Origin: Sulfobacillus benefaciens
GTDB lineage: Bacteria; Bacillota; Sulfobacillia; Sulfobacillales; Sulfobacillaceae
Direction: 5' to 3'
Assembly: GCA_003023725.1 (NCBI GenBank)
Contig: PXYT01000002.1
Span: 62,001-126,000, forward strand
DNA length: 64,000 bases
Shown here: in pieces, positions 53,901 to 62,316 of the stretch
How the letters are laid out: every line of letters begins with the position of its first letter
How positions within the stretch are numbered: position 1 is the first letter of the stretch
The notes under the pieces: model-generated
Databases searched by the model: none
The model's input: only the letters and a program-made list of their open reading frames with translations
Told to the model about the DNA's origin: nothing
Position numbers and translations under genes: made by a program

Positions 53901-53929
53901 ATAATATGACTATGTCATAAAAATAACAA
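53901..53929 (-). promoter_or_regulatory. fapR promoter with embedded operator dyad
   Basis: TTGTTA (53929-53924), 17-nt spacer, TATTAT (53906-53901) on the - strand. The perfect dyad TATGACATAGTCATA (53919-53905) fills the spacer and touches the -10. Its layout resembles FapR operators, but the sequence differs from the Bacillus consensus. Confidence 0.6.
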
Positions 53930-53930
53930 T

Positions 53931-53962
53931 AAAAAGATTCCATGACCAAAAGCCATGGAATC
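53931..53962 (-). terminator. Rho-independent terminator after rpmF
   Basis: GATTCCATG and CATGGAATC (53936-53944/53954-53962) form a perfect 9-bp stem followed on the - strand by TTTTTATTG. It lies 5 nt beyond the rpmF stop; its T-tract leads into the fapR promoter. Confidence 0.85.
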
Positions 53963-53967
53963 CTCTC

Positions 53968-54147
53968 TTACGCATCGTGTTGAACAACGATACGTCCGTT
54001 GTAATACCCACAATGCGGACACACATGATGAGGCAAGCGGTCTTCGTGGCAATGAGGACATTCGACCCACTGGGGCGGGGTCAACTTCCACATAGACCGC
54101 CTCTTGTGCGTCCGTGATCGAGACAGCTTTTTCTTTGGAACAGCCAT
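53968..54147 (-). CDS. rpmF: 50S ribosomal protein L32
   Basis: 59 aa: MAVPKKKLSRSRTHKRRSMWKL then Zn ribbon ECPHCHE (Cys30, Cys33) and CPHCGYYNGR (Cys43, Cys46), the zinc-binding C+ form. ATG 54147 follows GAGGAGG. Lies 33 nt after the DUF177 gene, as in the widespread yceD-rpmF pair. Confidence 0.96.
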   Translation of the reverse strand: MAVPKKKLSRSRTHKRRSMWKLTPPQWVECPHCHEDRLPHHVCPHCGYYNGRIVVQHDA

Positions 54148-54180
54148 TTTCTTCCTCCTCTAAACTCTTCGACACTTGTG

Positions 54181-54699
54181 CTACGATGAGGATGGGTCGT
54201 CCGGAAACTCCAGCTGACTCAAGACAGTCCAGCGATTATCTGTCGAAGTTTCACAATGGCACGTCTCCGCATTCAGATTTTTTCCACATACCGGACACAA
54301 TCCCTGACACTCATCGCCACAAACCGGAGCATAAGGAATTGATGCCCCGAAAACATCCGCCACGACTTCGTCGAGAAAAACTTTGTCTCCTTGAAAACGA
54401 AAAAAATCCTCATTTGGATCGCTCGCGCCAGGTTCTTCACGAAATTCTTCCGCCGCCGAAAACGGTACGACCAAATCAAACGTTTCAAGGCACCGTGAAC
54501 ACACAGCTTCAACATGCCCTAAACCTTCTAGTTCCACAATCAAGGCTCGGCCGACATTTCGCACTGTTACATCCATTTCCGCTGCTCCCCGCATGGGATA
54601 AGGAGAGCGTTCTTGCACCAGCTCCGGCCACTCTTCACAAAAATGCTTCGCTTCTTGGCGACCCACCCATTTCTTTACGTCGGAAACCCGGATATGCAT
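54181..54699 (-). CDS. DUF177/YceD family protein
   Basis: 172 aa from ATG 54699, which follows GAGGTGGG. Typical features are EAVCSRCLETFDLVVPFSAAEEF and YAPVCGDECQGLCPVCGKNLNAETCHC, paired CxxC motifs near the C-terminus. The family is encoded with rpmF and is linked to 23S rRNA metabolism. The frame beyond 54699 runs into the promoter. Confidence 0.88.
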   Translation of the reverse strand: MHIRVSDVKKWVGRQEAKHFCEEWPELVQERSPYPMRGAAEMDVTVRNVGRALIVELEGLGHVEAVCSRCLETFDLVVPFSAAEEFREEPGASDPNEDFFRFQGDKVFLDEVVADVFGASIPYAPVCGDECQGLCPVCGKNLNAETCHCETSTDNRWTVLSQLEFPDDPSSS

Positions 54700-54726
54700 G
54701 CAACCCACCTCGCAAAACTCCAATGA

Positions 54727-54756
54727 ATTATAGCCATTACCCACATTGTCTGTCAA
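54727..54756 (-). promoter_or_regulatory. Consensus promoter for DUF177-rpmF
   Basis: Perfect TTGACA (54756-54751), 18-nt spacer, perfect TATAAT (54732-54727) on the - strand; start near 54720, about 20 nt before the gene. Confidence 0.8.
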
Positions 54757-54807
54757 CTTTTGCGTTCCCCGACTCCACCCCCTTTGTCCACTCTATTGTA
54801 TCATGTT

Positions 54808-56466
54808 TCATAGATGCTTCTTGGTCACCGCCTCCACGAATACCCAGAGGACCAGTGACACCACCAAGAAAAAACCGACGTCCCCCACGGGAATGTCAGC
54901 TATCCGCCGAATGTGGTCCTCATACACCACGAATGCCGTTCCGAGCATGATGGCTCCGAGCAACAAACTAAAAGCGAGTCGATTCACGAGTTTTTCCCAG
55001 TGGACCAAAATTTTCTCGATGTGCCTGTCCTCCACGACAACACGGAATTCCCCCCGCCCCAGCGTACTTAATGCACTCGTGATGTCGCTGGGCCATTGTG
55101 AAACCAATTTGGGCCAATCCTTGACGGCATCCATTACCTGTTCACCCCACTCCGCCGGATTGACACGAGCCCATATAAGACGAGGGGCCAGTTTGCGTCC
55201 AATCTCCGCCAAAGACAGATGACTGTCCAACTGACGCACAACCCCGTCCGCGATAATGGCAGTACGAGCTAATAAGGTGTACTCGCCGGGAAGGCGGATG
55301 CGATATTTTTGGGCAACGTGAAGAAGATCAACAATAGCCTGACCCACATGGAAGTCTTGGAAGTCTCTATCATAATACCGGCGCCGCAACAGCTCCACAT
55401 CATAGTAAAACCTTTCCGTATCCACGTAAGGCGGGGCCACGCCCATTGCCAGCAAAGCCCCGGCCACCTTGTCGGACCGGCCGTCGATGAGAGCGATAAT
55501 TAAATCCAGTGACCGTTTTCGCATAGAAGGCGAAAACATGCCGACCAACCCCCAGTCCAAAAAGACAAGATCTCCATTGGCCATGACATGAACATTGCCC
55601 GGATGTGGGTCCGCATGAAACAAGCCCGCCATAAAGATTTGTCCATAAATCGCCAAAATATAACGCTCGGCAATTTTCTTTGCGTCCAAGTTCATTGCCT
55701 GCAGCCGTCCGGTATCGGATATCTTTACGCCAACGAGTTCTTCCAGAACAAGAACATTCGGATGCGTCCACTCTGAAATGGGCAAAGGGACCCGGAAACT
55801 GGCTTCTGGTAAAGTTTTATGGGCGAGGGCTGTATAATGGGCTTCTGTCGTAAAGTCCAGCTCGTTGCGAAGTGCATCGATTAGTTCATCCACCACATGC
55901 TTTAAATCATACTGCCTGGCCCATTCGGTGCGTCTTACCGCTACATCCGCCAGACTTCTCAAAATGGCGAAATCGGCTTCACTGCGCCCCACAATTCCCG
56001 GTCTCCGGACTTTCACCACCACCCTGCGCCCTCCTTTGAGGGCGCCCCGGTGTACCTGTCCAATTGAGGCAGCCGCCAACGGCTCGGGGTCCAAGTCGTC
56101 CAGTACTTCCATAATGGGGCTGCGCCACGCATTTACCAGGATGTTTCGCACCTCCTCAAAGCTAAAAGGCGGGATATTGTCTTGGAGATGCGACAAAGCC
56201 TGGATCAAGGGCTTGGGAAGAAGGTCTGGGCGCGTTGACGCCAACTGCCCTAGTTTGATATACGTTGGACCCAAATCGGCAAGGACCAGCACAAGACGTT
56301 GCGGCCAGCTTGCCCTTTTATCCGGCTGAAATTTCCCCAACAAGCGCGCGGACCAAGGGAGGTAGCGAGAAAGGCCTAAGCGGTCCAAGACCATAACGAA
56401 ACCATGGCGGGCCAAAACGTCCGCGATTTCCCAGGTCCGGCGCAAGTGGTTCGGTCTAATGTTCAT
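54808..56466 (-). CDS. ABC1/UbiB (AarF) family kinase-like protein
   Basis: 552 aa. ADOR/UbiB kinase fold: KLGQLASTRPDLLP (the KxGQ motif), AAASIGQVHRG (Ala-rich loop), VVVKVRRPG (Lys), HADPHPGNVHVM and VFLDWGLVG (metal Asp). Two C-terminal membrane segments (LAFSLLLGAIMLGTAFVVY; VGFFLVVSLVLWVFVEAV). The family acts on isoprenoid lipid metabolism or transport; no quinone genes are here. ATG 56466 overlaps the upstream small ORF by 11 nt. Confidence 0.9.
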   Translation of the reverse strand: MNIRPNHLRRTWEIADVLARHGFVMVLDRLGLSRYLPWSARLLGKFQPDKRASWPQRLVLVLADLGPTYIKLGQLASTRPDLLPKPLIQALSHLQDNIPPFSFEEVRNILVNAWRSPIMEVLDDLDPEPLAAASIGQVHRGALKGGRRVVVKVRRPGIVGRSEADFAILRSLADVAVRRTEWARQYDLKHVVDELIDALRNELDFTTEAHYTALAHKTLPEASFRVPLPISEWTHPNVLVLEELVGVKISDTGRLQAMNLDAKKIAERYILAIYGQIFMAGLFHADPHPGNVHVMANGDLVFLDWGLVGMFSPSMRKRSLDLIIALIDGRSDKVAGALLAMGVAPPYVDTERFYYDVELLRRRYYDRDFQDFHVGQAIVDLLHVAQKYRIRLPGEYTLLARTAIIADGVVRQLDSHLSLAEIGRKLAPRLIWARVNPAEWGEQVMDAVKDWPKLVSQWPSDITSALSTLGRGEFRVVVEDRHIEKILVHWEKLVNRLAFSLLLGAIMLGTAFVVYEDHIRRIADIPVGDVGFFLVVSLVLWVFVEAVTKKHL

Positions 56467-56653
56467 GGGCCTTCTCTTGCATCATAATTCCCCGCGTCCC
56501 TGCGAGCCTTTTCACTACCTGGTCAAGCACCACCGCATGGTCCTGCATCGCAACTATTTCGCCAGCATTCATCGTCTCGCGCGCAGACAACAAATGGTCC
56601 CAATCCGCATGGAAGCGTCCTTCATCACTTGTTGCCGCTCCCTTTATTTCCAT
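56456..56653 (-). CDS. Small hypothetical protein (about 65 aa)
   Basis: Not recognised. From ATG 56653 it gives MEIKGAATSDEGRFHADWDH...VVKRLAGTRGIMMQEKAHEH. It overlaps the preceding Ser-rich gene by 29 nt and the UbiB gene by 11 nt, a packing typical of translationally coupled operon genes. The ATG lacks an SD, which weakens the call. Hydrophilic, no cysteines, no membrane segment. Confidence 0.45.
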   Translation of the reverse strand: MEIKGAATSDEGRFHADWDHLLSARETMNAGEIVAMQDHAVVLDQVVKRLAGTRGIMMQEKAHEH

Positions 56654-57227
56654 GGCCCAACACAAGCTCGATTTTTTTTGCGATTTCCTGACTCTGCCGA
56701 ATAACACTGCGCAATTTGCGGAGATTAGTCTCCAATTCCTGACTCAATTCATATTGAGCCTGTGTCAGGACTTGAGCGACAGTTTGTTCCGTGCTCCCAG
56801 ACACTTTGGGTTGTACGGTCGCCCGTTTGGACTTGCGGCTCTCACCCACCTGAGAACTGCTGGAAGCATGGGACGAACCCGAAGACGAACGGGAATTTCC
56901 CTGGGAACCAGACGACTTGGTGGTGTCTTTGGATTTTGCTTGCCCGGCTTCGCGGGATGAGGACTGGGCACCGGATTTTTCACCCTCGCTCCCGTTTCGG
57001 TTTCCTTGCACATCCAAAAGTTCTTGGTGAATAATTTTACGCAATGCTTTAAGGCCCTTGGCACCATCCCTTGGGGATGACGATTGGTGATCGGATTTTT
57101 GGCCTGATGAGGCGAACTTCCCGTCTTGCGCCGAATTCTCACTGATCGTAATACGATTAAGTTCTTGCCGGACCATTTCACGCAAAGACTGTTCATTATG
57201 GCCCGGCCCGGGGTCTTGTGTGCCCAT
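56625..57227 (-). CDS. Ser-rich protein with C-terminal coiled coil (200 aa)
   Basis: Not recognised. The N-terminal part has two related segments (LREMVRQELNRITI and LKALRKIIHQELLDV), each an amphipathic helix, separated by low-complexity Ser/Gln/Lys stretches (SSGSSHASSSSQ). The last 60 residues (AQVLTQAQYELSQELETNLRKLRSVIRQSQEIAKKIELVL) predict a coiled coil. Good SD (GGGAGGG) before ATG 57227. Co-oriented with the UbiB gene. Confidence 0.7.
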   Translation of the reverse strand: MGTQDPGPGHNEQSLREMVRQELNRITISENSAQDGKFASSGQKSDHQSSSPRDGAKGLKALRKIIHQELLDVQGNRNGSEGEKSGAQSSSREAGQAKSKDTTKSSGSQGNSRSSSGSSHASSSSQVGESRKSKRATVQPKVSGSTEQTVAQVLTQAQYELSQELETNLRKLRSVIRQSQEIAKKIELVLGHGNKGSGNK

Positions 57228-57288
57228 AGCTACCCTCCCAGAGTCTGTGTCGCTAGTAGTATGGGATAAATGCGGCGGACCTATGCCC

Positions 57289-58302
57289 TTAGGTGGCAGA
57301 GCCTTGAAGATCGTGCAGAGCCTGAGTGAGATTGGTTACGGGGTAAATTTTCATCCCGTACCCTTTCCGTTTATTCATCGCTTCGGCTTTGGCGTAATTT
57401 GCCTTCGGACAAAGAAATATCGTAGCTCCGGCACGGTGAACCGTAATCACCTTCTGTGCAACTCCTCCGATTTCCACGACCTTCCCCGACGGGGTAATTT
57501 CGCCAGTCCCGGCAATATTTCGCCCTTTAGCCAGATTGGTTCCGGTAATTTGGGAATAGACTTCCAAAGCAAACATCATTCCAGCGCTGGGACCGCCAAT
57601 TTTACCGCTGTTAATACTCACCGGACGAGGAATAACCGGTTTCTGCAAAGCCGTGATTACCACCCCAATGGCCGGCGCCGTATCCTGGGGGATGTGCATG
57701 GTGCGGATAGGCACCACCTTCGTTTGGTTATGGTATTTGACGGTAAACGGAACAACTTCCCCAAATTTAAAGTCCTTTTGCATAATGCCATGCACCTGAG
57801 TAGGGCTGGTGATGGGATAGGGTCCGATCTTGGTAATAAGATCCCCAGGCTTCAGTTTCCCCTTGGCATTGCCATTTTTCATAACCGATACCACAAGCGC
57901 TCCGGGCACCGTTTTAACATAAGCGTGAAGTCCAGCCAGCCGCTCCCCTGCAACTTCAGCCGACAACTGGCTGTTTGTCATCAGGTTCACATTGTACTGG
58001 ATATACTGTTTCATGCTTAAGCCGCCCATGGCATAACTAGCCTTCAGCAGTTCCACATTGGGGTCAAGACGGGATCCTAAATACGTGAGTTCATTGACAG
58101 GAGCAATGCCAACCGCCACCATGTACAAATTCCCCTTATTGTTCTGTTTTCCGCCTTTGACCTTGACCATTTGCGCCAGATTGCCGGTCACACCAGGATA
58201 AACCACAATATACGGGGTAGGAATGAACCATAATACAATGGCCGCCACAATTAATACAACAAAACTCCAGATGATCCATTTCAGGGATTTTCGTTTGGTC
58301 AT
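57289..58302 (-). CDS. YlbL-type PDZ/Lon-like serine protease
   Basis: 337 aa. N-terminal membrane anchor (residues 9-28), a PDZ domain (about 125-200; VSVMKNGNAKGKLKPGDLITKIG) and a C-terminal Lon (S16) protease domain with catalytic Ser in GKIGGPSAGMMFAL and Lys in EIGGVAQKV. Members degrade membrane-associated proteins on the outer face. AGGAGG before ATG 58302. Next to the patatin gene, as ylbL and ylbK are in Bacillus. Confidence 0.9.
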   Translation of the reverse strand: MTKRKSLKWIIWSFVVLIVAAIVLWFIPTPYIVVYPGVTGNLAQMVKVKGGKQNNKGNLYMVAVGIAPVNELTYLGSRLDPNVELLKASYAMGGLSMKQYIQYNVNLMTNSQLSAEVAGERLAGLHAYVKTVPGALVVSVMKNGNAKGKLKPGDLITKIGPYPITSPTQVHGIMQKDFKFGEVVPFTVKYHNQTKVVPIRTMHIPQDTAPAIGVVITALQKPVIPRPVSINSGKIGGPSAGMMFALEVYSQITGTNLAKGRNIAGTGEITPSGKVVEIGGVAQKVITVHRAGATIFLCPKANYAKAEAMNKRKGYGMKIYPVTNLTQALHDLQGSAT

Positions 58303-59213
58303 TGTATGCCTCCTTGTTCGGTGTCCTTGTGGGATATGGCATCCGATTCACCGTAAAGCCTGTGTAAAATTAACGGAATAGCCCTCTCACCCGCTTCCTC
58401 TCCCGCCCGGATTAATTCTTCCACATGGCTGACATGGGCATCGCGGGTAAAACCCACACGCGGTTCGATCACGACATCGGCATCCACAGGCTGATAACGC
58501 CGTAGCTCTCGTACCATAATATCAAATGTCTGGAATAGGACATCAAACATCGAATTTACTTGTGGAGCCAAATCCACCCCAACGTCAACAGCGACCACCA
58601 GACTGTTCGGAATCGTCTTGGCCACGTTGACCGGCACCCGGTTAATCACACCACCGTCGACCAGTATCCGCCCGTCCATAACCACCGGACTGAAAATCCC
58701 CGGTATCGACGCGGTGGCGCGAATGGCTTGCGCTAAGGGGCCGGATTTCAATACGACCTCGGTTCCCTTTTCAATGTCCACAGCCACTACTAGCAAGGGA
58801 GGATGACAGTCCTCGAACGATTTTCCCTGGGTGAACAAATTTATGAGTCCCTCTAGTTTTTTTCCCGCCAGAAGCCCCATCCGGGACACAGAAAAGTCTA
58901 TCCAGTGGCTCCGTCGTATCCCCTTGACAATATTTTCAATCATTTCGCCCGAATAGCCGCTTGCATAAAGCGCTCCGATTACTCCACCCATGCTTGACCC
59001 GGCTATTCCCGCAATAGGGATATGATGGCGCTCCAGGACTTTTAGCACCCCAATGTGGGCCAATCCCCGGGCTCCCCCCGACGACAGCGCCAATGCTATT
59101 CCCTGTGTTTTCATCGGGTTAGACGCCTGCACCTCCCGAAACAATACCCCAAAAAGTCGCCCGTAACGGGTATTTTGCCGTGCGATTGGGGGATGTTCTG
59201 TCAATTGAAACAC
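58299..59213 (-). CDS. Patatin-like phospholipase family protein
   Basis: 304 aa as drawn. Oxyanion hole SSGGARGLAHIG, nucleophile elbow GIAGSSMGGV (GxSxG) and DGG in LVDGGVINRVP give the Ser-Asp dyad of patatin/RssA-type lipid hydrolases. The start is uncertain: GTG 59213 has a weak SD, while ATG 59114 (MKTQGIALALSSGG) is the common family start with GGGAGG about 16 nt upstream. Overlaps the YlbL-type gene by 4 nt. Confidence 0.88.
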   Translation of the reverse strand: MFQLTEHPPIARQNTRYGRLFGVLFREVQASNPMKTQGIALALSSGGARGLAHIGVLKVLERHHIPIAGIAGSSMGGVIGALYASGYSGEMIENIVKGIRRSHWIDFSVSRMGLLAGKKLEGLINLFTQGKSFEDCHPPLLVVAVDIEKGTEVVLKSGPLAQAIRATASIPGIFSPVVMDGRILVDGGVINRVPVNVAKTIPNSLVVAVDVGVDLAPQVNSMFDVLFQTFDIMVRELRRYQPVDADVVIEPRVGFTRDAHVSHVEELIRAGEEAGERAIPLILHRLYGESDAISHKDTEQGGIQ

Positions 59214-59235
59214 TTATTCCCGTGAAGCGGGAAAC

Positions 59236-59899
59236 AAAGCGGGTAACACTGCTAGGCCAATACATTTAAAAAACTCGCCCAATCCGTCTTGGGCTATCAT
59301 CCCGCCGTTTTCCTCATCACTCTGGGAGTGTCGATTCCCTTGCACCATATCTGCAGCCCTGGTCGTCATTCGATCTTGTATTGGTGGGATATCATGGTTT
59401 AGCCTGACTTCCGCCGTTATTGCTGGTCTTGCGTCATTACCCGTCACACCGACCGGACGCTTCCCCGTTTTAGTGTGGTACTTAAGACTACCACTACTTT
59501 ACCCATTGTTCCCCTTTACATGGCTCAACAACAATACTCGGAAAAGAACAATTATTTCGCCCTACCCTCCCATCCGGCAATTTTGTGCAATCCCTTAATC
59601 TTTTCCCACGAACATCCTATTCTTGCCATGGATGCCGTGTCCCTCTTAACCGCCATATTCCTGGAACACTCTCAGCTGTTTTGCAGGCCATGAATCTGAC
59701 CTCGACCGGCTCCGGATTGCTGGCACCAGAGCAAACCTTGTCTATTCCGGCCACCCGTCTTATGATCGCGACGAAACCGGTTATTCCTGGTGTTTCCTAT
59801 TCCTGCCTCTGGCTTCAAGTGCCCGCATTGCTCATAAGCGACAGGGGTTTTCTTATTATCACCCTGGCCATTGCGCGAAAGATCGGACCCCGTTGTTGA
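59236..59899 (+). pseudogene. Decayed YlbJ/SpoVV-like membrane protein gene
   Basis: No intact gene fits this 740-nt gap, but the + strand shows membrane-protein fragments in successive frames: SAVIAGLASLPVTPTGRFPVL (about 59405-59470), HPAILCNPLIFSHEHPILAM (about 59570-59630) and ATKPVIPGVSYSCLWLQVPALLISDRGF (about 59770-59850). The order resembles YlbJ blocks (GxxSGxPxGA; NPLFIF; GLSVxxQVxSLL). The place between patatin (ylbK) and coaD (ylbI) is where ylbJ lies in Bacillus. At least two frameshifts are needed. Confidence 0.42.
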
Positions 59900-59950
59900 A
59901 AAATCTCTTCGTGGCACATCTCTGGCGCCGCAACGCGGCTGTTGTCGGCG

Positions 59951-60415
59951 CTACTCCTTGCGCAATTCCACCCGATTGGATTCGAGATTCTCACTAACTT
60001 GGTGTAATTCCGCCACCAACCTGGCCAGAATTTCATCCGCATAAGCCCGGGCCCCTTTGTGAATCTCGCGTGCTGTAATCCGCGCCTGTTCAACTATTTG
60101 GTCCGCCTTTCTCCTGGCTTCCTGCAGCACCTCTGATTCGTTGGACAACTTTTCAACCTGTCCTTGAGCTTGGATCACGAGGATATCGGCTTGTTCTCCC
60201 GCCTCACGCAGGATCCGGTCTCGCTCTTGAATGATCCACCGAGCCTGTTTAATTTCTTCGGGAAGAATATGTTGAATCTGTGTAATTAATGTGGTGAGTT
60301 GTGCCTCATCAATCAACACCCGGCCTGTCCACGGTAGATGCCGCGACTGGCGGATAAGATCGTGAAAGCGGTCCAAGAGAACGCCTAACTCCGATATCAT
60401 GGGTTCATTGGTCAT
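59951..60415 (-). CDS. Coiled-coil protein (154 aa), unknown
   Basis: Not assigned. Mostly helical and charged: residues 45-125 (LPEEIKQARWIIQERDRILREAGEQADILVIQAQGQVEKL...) resemble DivIVA or F0F1-b-like coiled coils. No membrane segment. ATG 60415 behind AGGATC, overlapping the coaD stop by 4 nt, so co-translated with coaD. A structural or cell-division scaffold role is possible but unproven. Confidence 0.75.
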   Translation of the reverse strand: MTNEPMISELGVLLDRFHDLIRQSRHLPWTGRVLIDEAQLTTLITQIQHILPEEIKQARWIIQERDRILREAGEQADILVIQAQGQVEKLSNESEVLQEARRKADQIVEQARITAREIHKGARAYADEILARLVAELHQVSENLESNRVELRKE

Positions 60416-60909
60416 ACTGATCCTCGGTTTCTGTTGAATTTTTGGACTAACTGGGACTCCACGTGGGGAGGAACCAGATTCTTTAACTCAGCGCCGTAGG
60501 AAGCGAGCTCCTTGATCAGCGTTGAGCTTAAATAAGAGTATTTCTCTCCCGTAAGAATAAATATCGTTTCCAGGTTTGGAGCCATTTTTTTGTTCATCAG
60601 CGCTATCTGAAACTCGTAATCAAAATCCAATACCGCACGCAATCCGCGCACAATCGCATCAACGCCCCGCTTTTGGGCGTAGCGCACCAGGAGATCCTCA
60701 CTGCGTTCTATAATAACATTGGGAATATGCTTCGTGGATTCACGCACCATCTGTAAACGTTCGGAGTCAGAAAACAAAGGGGTTTTGGCTGTATTTACAA
60801 AGACCGCCACAATCAGCGTATCAAACAGTTTGGCCGCCCGTTCGATAACATCGACATGGCCTAGATGAATGGGATCAAAAGAACCTGGATAGACTGCAAG
60901 CCTTTCCAT
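60412..60909 (-). CDS. coaD: Phosphopantetheine adenylyltransferase
   Basis: 165 aa. MERLAVYPGSFDPIHLGHVDVIERAAKLF has the nucleotidyltransferase (T/H)xGH motif; EYSYLSSTLIKELA-like KYSYLSSTLIKELASYG is the C-terminal ISSTxI block. It makes dephospho-CoA. ATG 60909 follows GGGAGGACAGTG. Downstream of rsmD, the widespread Bacillota order. Confidence 0.96.
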   Translation of the reverse strand: MERLAVYPGSFDPIHLGHVDVIERAAKLFDTLIVAVFVNTAKTPLFSDSERLQMVRESTKHIPNVIIERSEDLLVRYAQKRGVDAIVRGLRAVLDFDYEFQIALMNKKMAPNLETIFILTGEKYSYLSSTLIKELASYGAELKNLVPPHVESQLVQKFNRNRGSV

Positions 60910-60945
60910 CACTGTCCTCCCTTCGACGCCGCCTGTAATGAGAGC

Positions 60946-61497
60946 TCACGGCACTATCTCCCATGTCCAGTAACTCAACATCGTCCCGCCATATTTTCGC
61001 TGCCTCCGCAAAACAAGATTCTCGAACGGACCAAAGTCTCTTCCGGTGGGATGTTCAACCAACAAGGTTCCGCCATGGTCCAGCAGCGCCGACAAGCTCC
61101 GGCGGATCACCTCTGTCACTCCTTCACGCCACGGCGGGTCACAAACAATTAAATCAAAGATTCGGTTTTGTTCCAATAACTCCGTTACCGCCCGTTCAGC
61201 CGTAACGGGCCACAACTCCGCCCATTGCTGTACAGCGAGAATCGCAATATTGGTGCGGATTGAAGCTTGGGCCTGCCGATTGGGTTCAACAAACAGACAA
61301 TCTTGTGCCCCCCACGAAAGGCTCTCCAGTCCCATCGCTCCGCTTCCGGCATACAGATCAAGTACACGTGCTCCAGCCAGACGGTCCTTAAGGCTATTAA
61401 ACGCCGCCTCCCGTACCCGTTCTCCGGTTGGACGTGTAAAGTGCCCCCCGGGAGCCATGATTCGCCGTCCCGACAGCTCTCCTCCAACGATACGAAT
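60946..61497 (-). CDS. rsmD: 16S rRNA (guanine966-N2)-methyltransferase RsmD, ATT start
   Basis: 183 aa counting from ATT 61497: MRIVGGELSGRRIMAPGGHFTRPTGERVREAAF, the standard RsmD opening. The stop TAG at 61521-61519 closes the frame; AAAGGG lies 10 nt upstream; the first ATG (61458) would cut the conserved IVGGELSGRR strand. SAM site LDLYAGSGAMGLE and catalytic DPPW (VCDPPWREGV) are intact. It methylates G966 of 16S rRNA. Precedes coaD. Confidence 0.93.
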   Translation of the reverse strand: MRIVGGELSGRRIMAPGGHFTRPTGERVREAAFNSLKDRLAGARVLDLYAGSGAMGLESLSWGAQDCLFVEPNRQAQASIRTNIAILAVQQWAELWPVTAERAVTELLEQNRIFDLIVCDPPWREGVTEVIRRSLSALLDHGGTLLVEHPTGRDFGPFENLVLRRQRKYGGTMLSYWTWEIVP

Positions 61498-61569
61498 CCG
61501 TACAACGCCCTTTCTTCCCTAATACATTTAGGAACTGATTGCACTGCCAGTATACCATTGACCTGTCCC

Positions 61570-62316
61570 CTATTGCATCTTCATCAATTGCGAGACGGTA
61601 ACGAAGCGGTATCCGCGCAATCTCAGATCTTTGAGTATGATTGGCAACGCCTCAATCGTCTGCTGCCGGTTTGAACCCCCGTCATGGAACAGCACAATGT
61701 CCCCCGGCTGAATGTGGCTGAGAACCCGACTGACGATTGTTTGCACCCCGGGGTTGGACCAGTCCCGAGTATCTTCCGTCCATGACCACATGACCATATG
61801 CAAATGGGCCGACCGGGCAGCCTCAAGCACTGTGCGGTTGTATGTCCCGTATGGGGTGCGCAGCAAAGTTGGCGTGATACCTGTCGCTTCTTTTATCACA
61901 TGGTTCGCCTTGTTCAAGTCCGCCACGTCTTCACGCAGAGTGTGCCGGGCTAAATTGATATGGCTGTAGGTATGATTACCGACTTCCATCTTGTCCCGAA
62001 TTTCCTGGCGAACGATTTGGGGGTTGCGAACCACCTGTTGTCCAACGACGAAAAACGTGGCCACGGCATGATTTGACGTTAATATGTGAAGAATTTTGGG
62101 AGTGGACGACTTCCAGGGTCCATCGTCAAATGTCAGCGCCACCGCCTTTTGTGCGGTTTTCACATACCAGGTAATATGAGGATTGGTTCCCCCTCGCAGA
62201 GAAACTGCCTCGCTTCGATGCCATTGCACCATCCCCGAAAGCAAAAGCATAACAGCCAGAATGAGTTTCCAGTGGGGATAAAAACGCCGCAGTGATATGG
62301 TAAAGAACCCCGTCAT
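61570..62316 (-). CDS. Polysaccharide deacetylase (NodB domain)
   Basis: 248 aa from ATG 62316. N-terminal membrane anchor or signal (about residues 12-32), then ALTFDDGPW (metal Asp pair), VGNHTYSHINL (HxxxH), RTPYGTYN and GDIVLFHDGG. It probably deacetylates peptidoglycan or chitin-like sugars outside the membrane. The start overlaps the DUF2619 stop (ATGA), so the two are coupled. Confidence 0.9.
   Translation of the reverse strand: MTGFFTISLRRFYPHWKLILAVMLLLSGMVQWHRSEAVSLRGGTNPHITWYVKTAQKAVALTFDDGPWKSSTPKILHILTSNHAVATFFVVGQQVVRNPQIVRQEIRDKMEVGNHTYSHINLARHTLREDVADLNKANHVIKEATGITPTLLRTPYGTYNRTVLEAARSAHLHMVMWSWTEDTRDWSNPGVQTIVSRVLSHIQPGDIVLFHDGGSNRQQTIEALPIILKDLRLRGYRFVTVSQLMKMQ

Noticed and set aside
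53878-53949. N-terminal extension of FapR
   Set aside because: It covers the promoter and operator; ATG 53877 has a strong SD and matches FapR starts.
53915-54175. An 86-aa - strand frame
   Set aside because: It is a shadow of rpmF in another frame and crosses the terminator.
54700-54756. N-terminal extension of the DUF177 protein
   Set aside because: It overlaps a perfect TTGACA/TATAAT promoter; ATG 54699 has a good SD.
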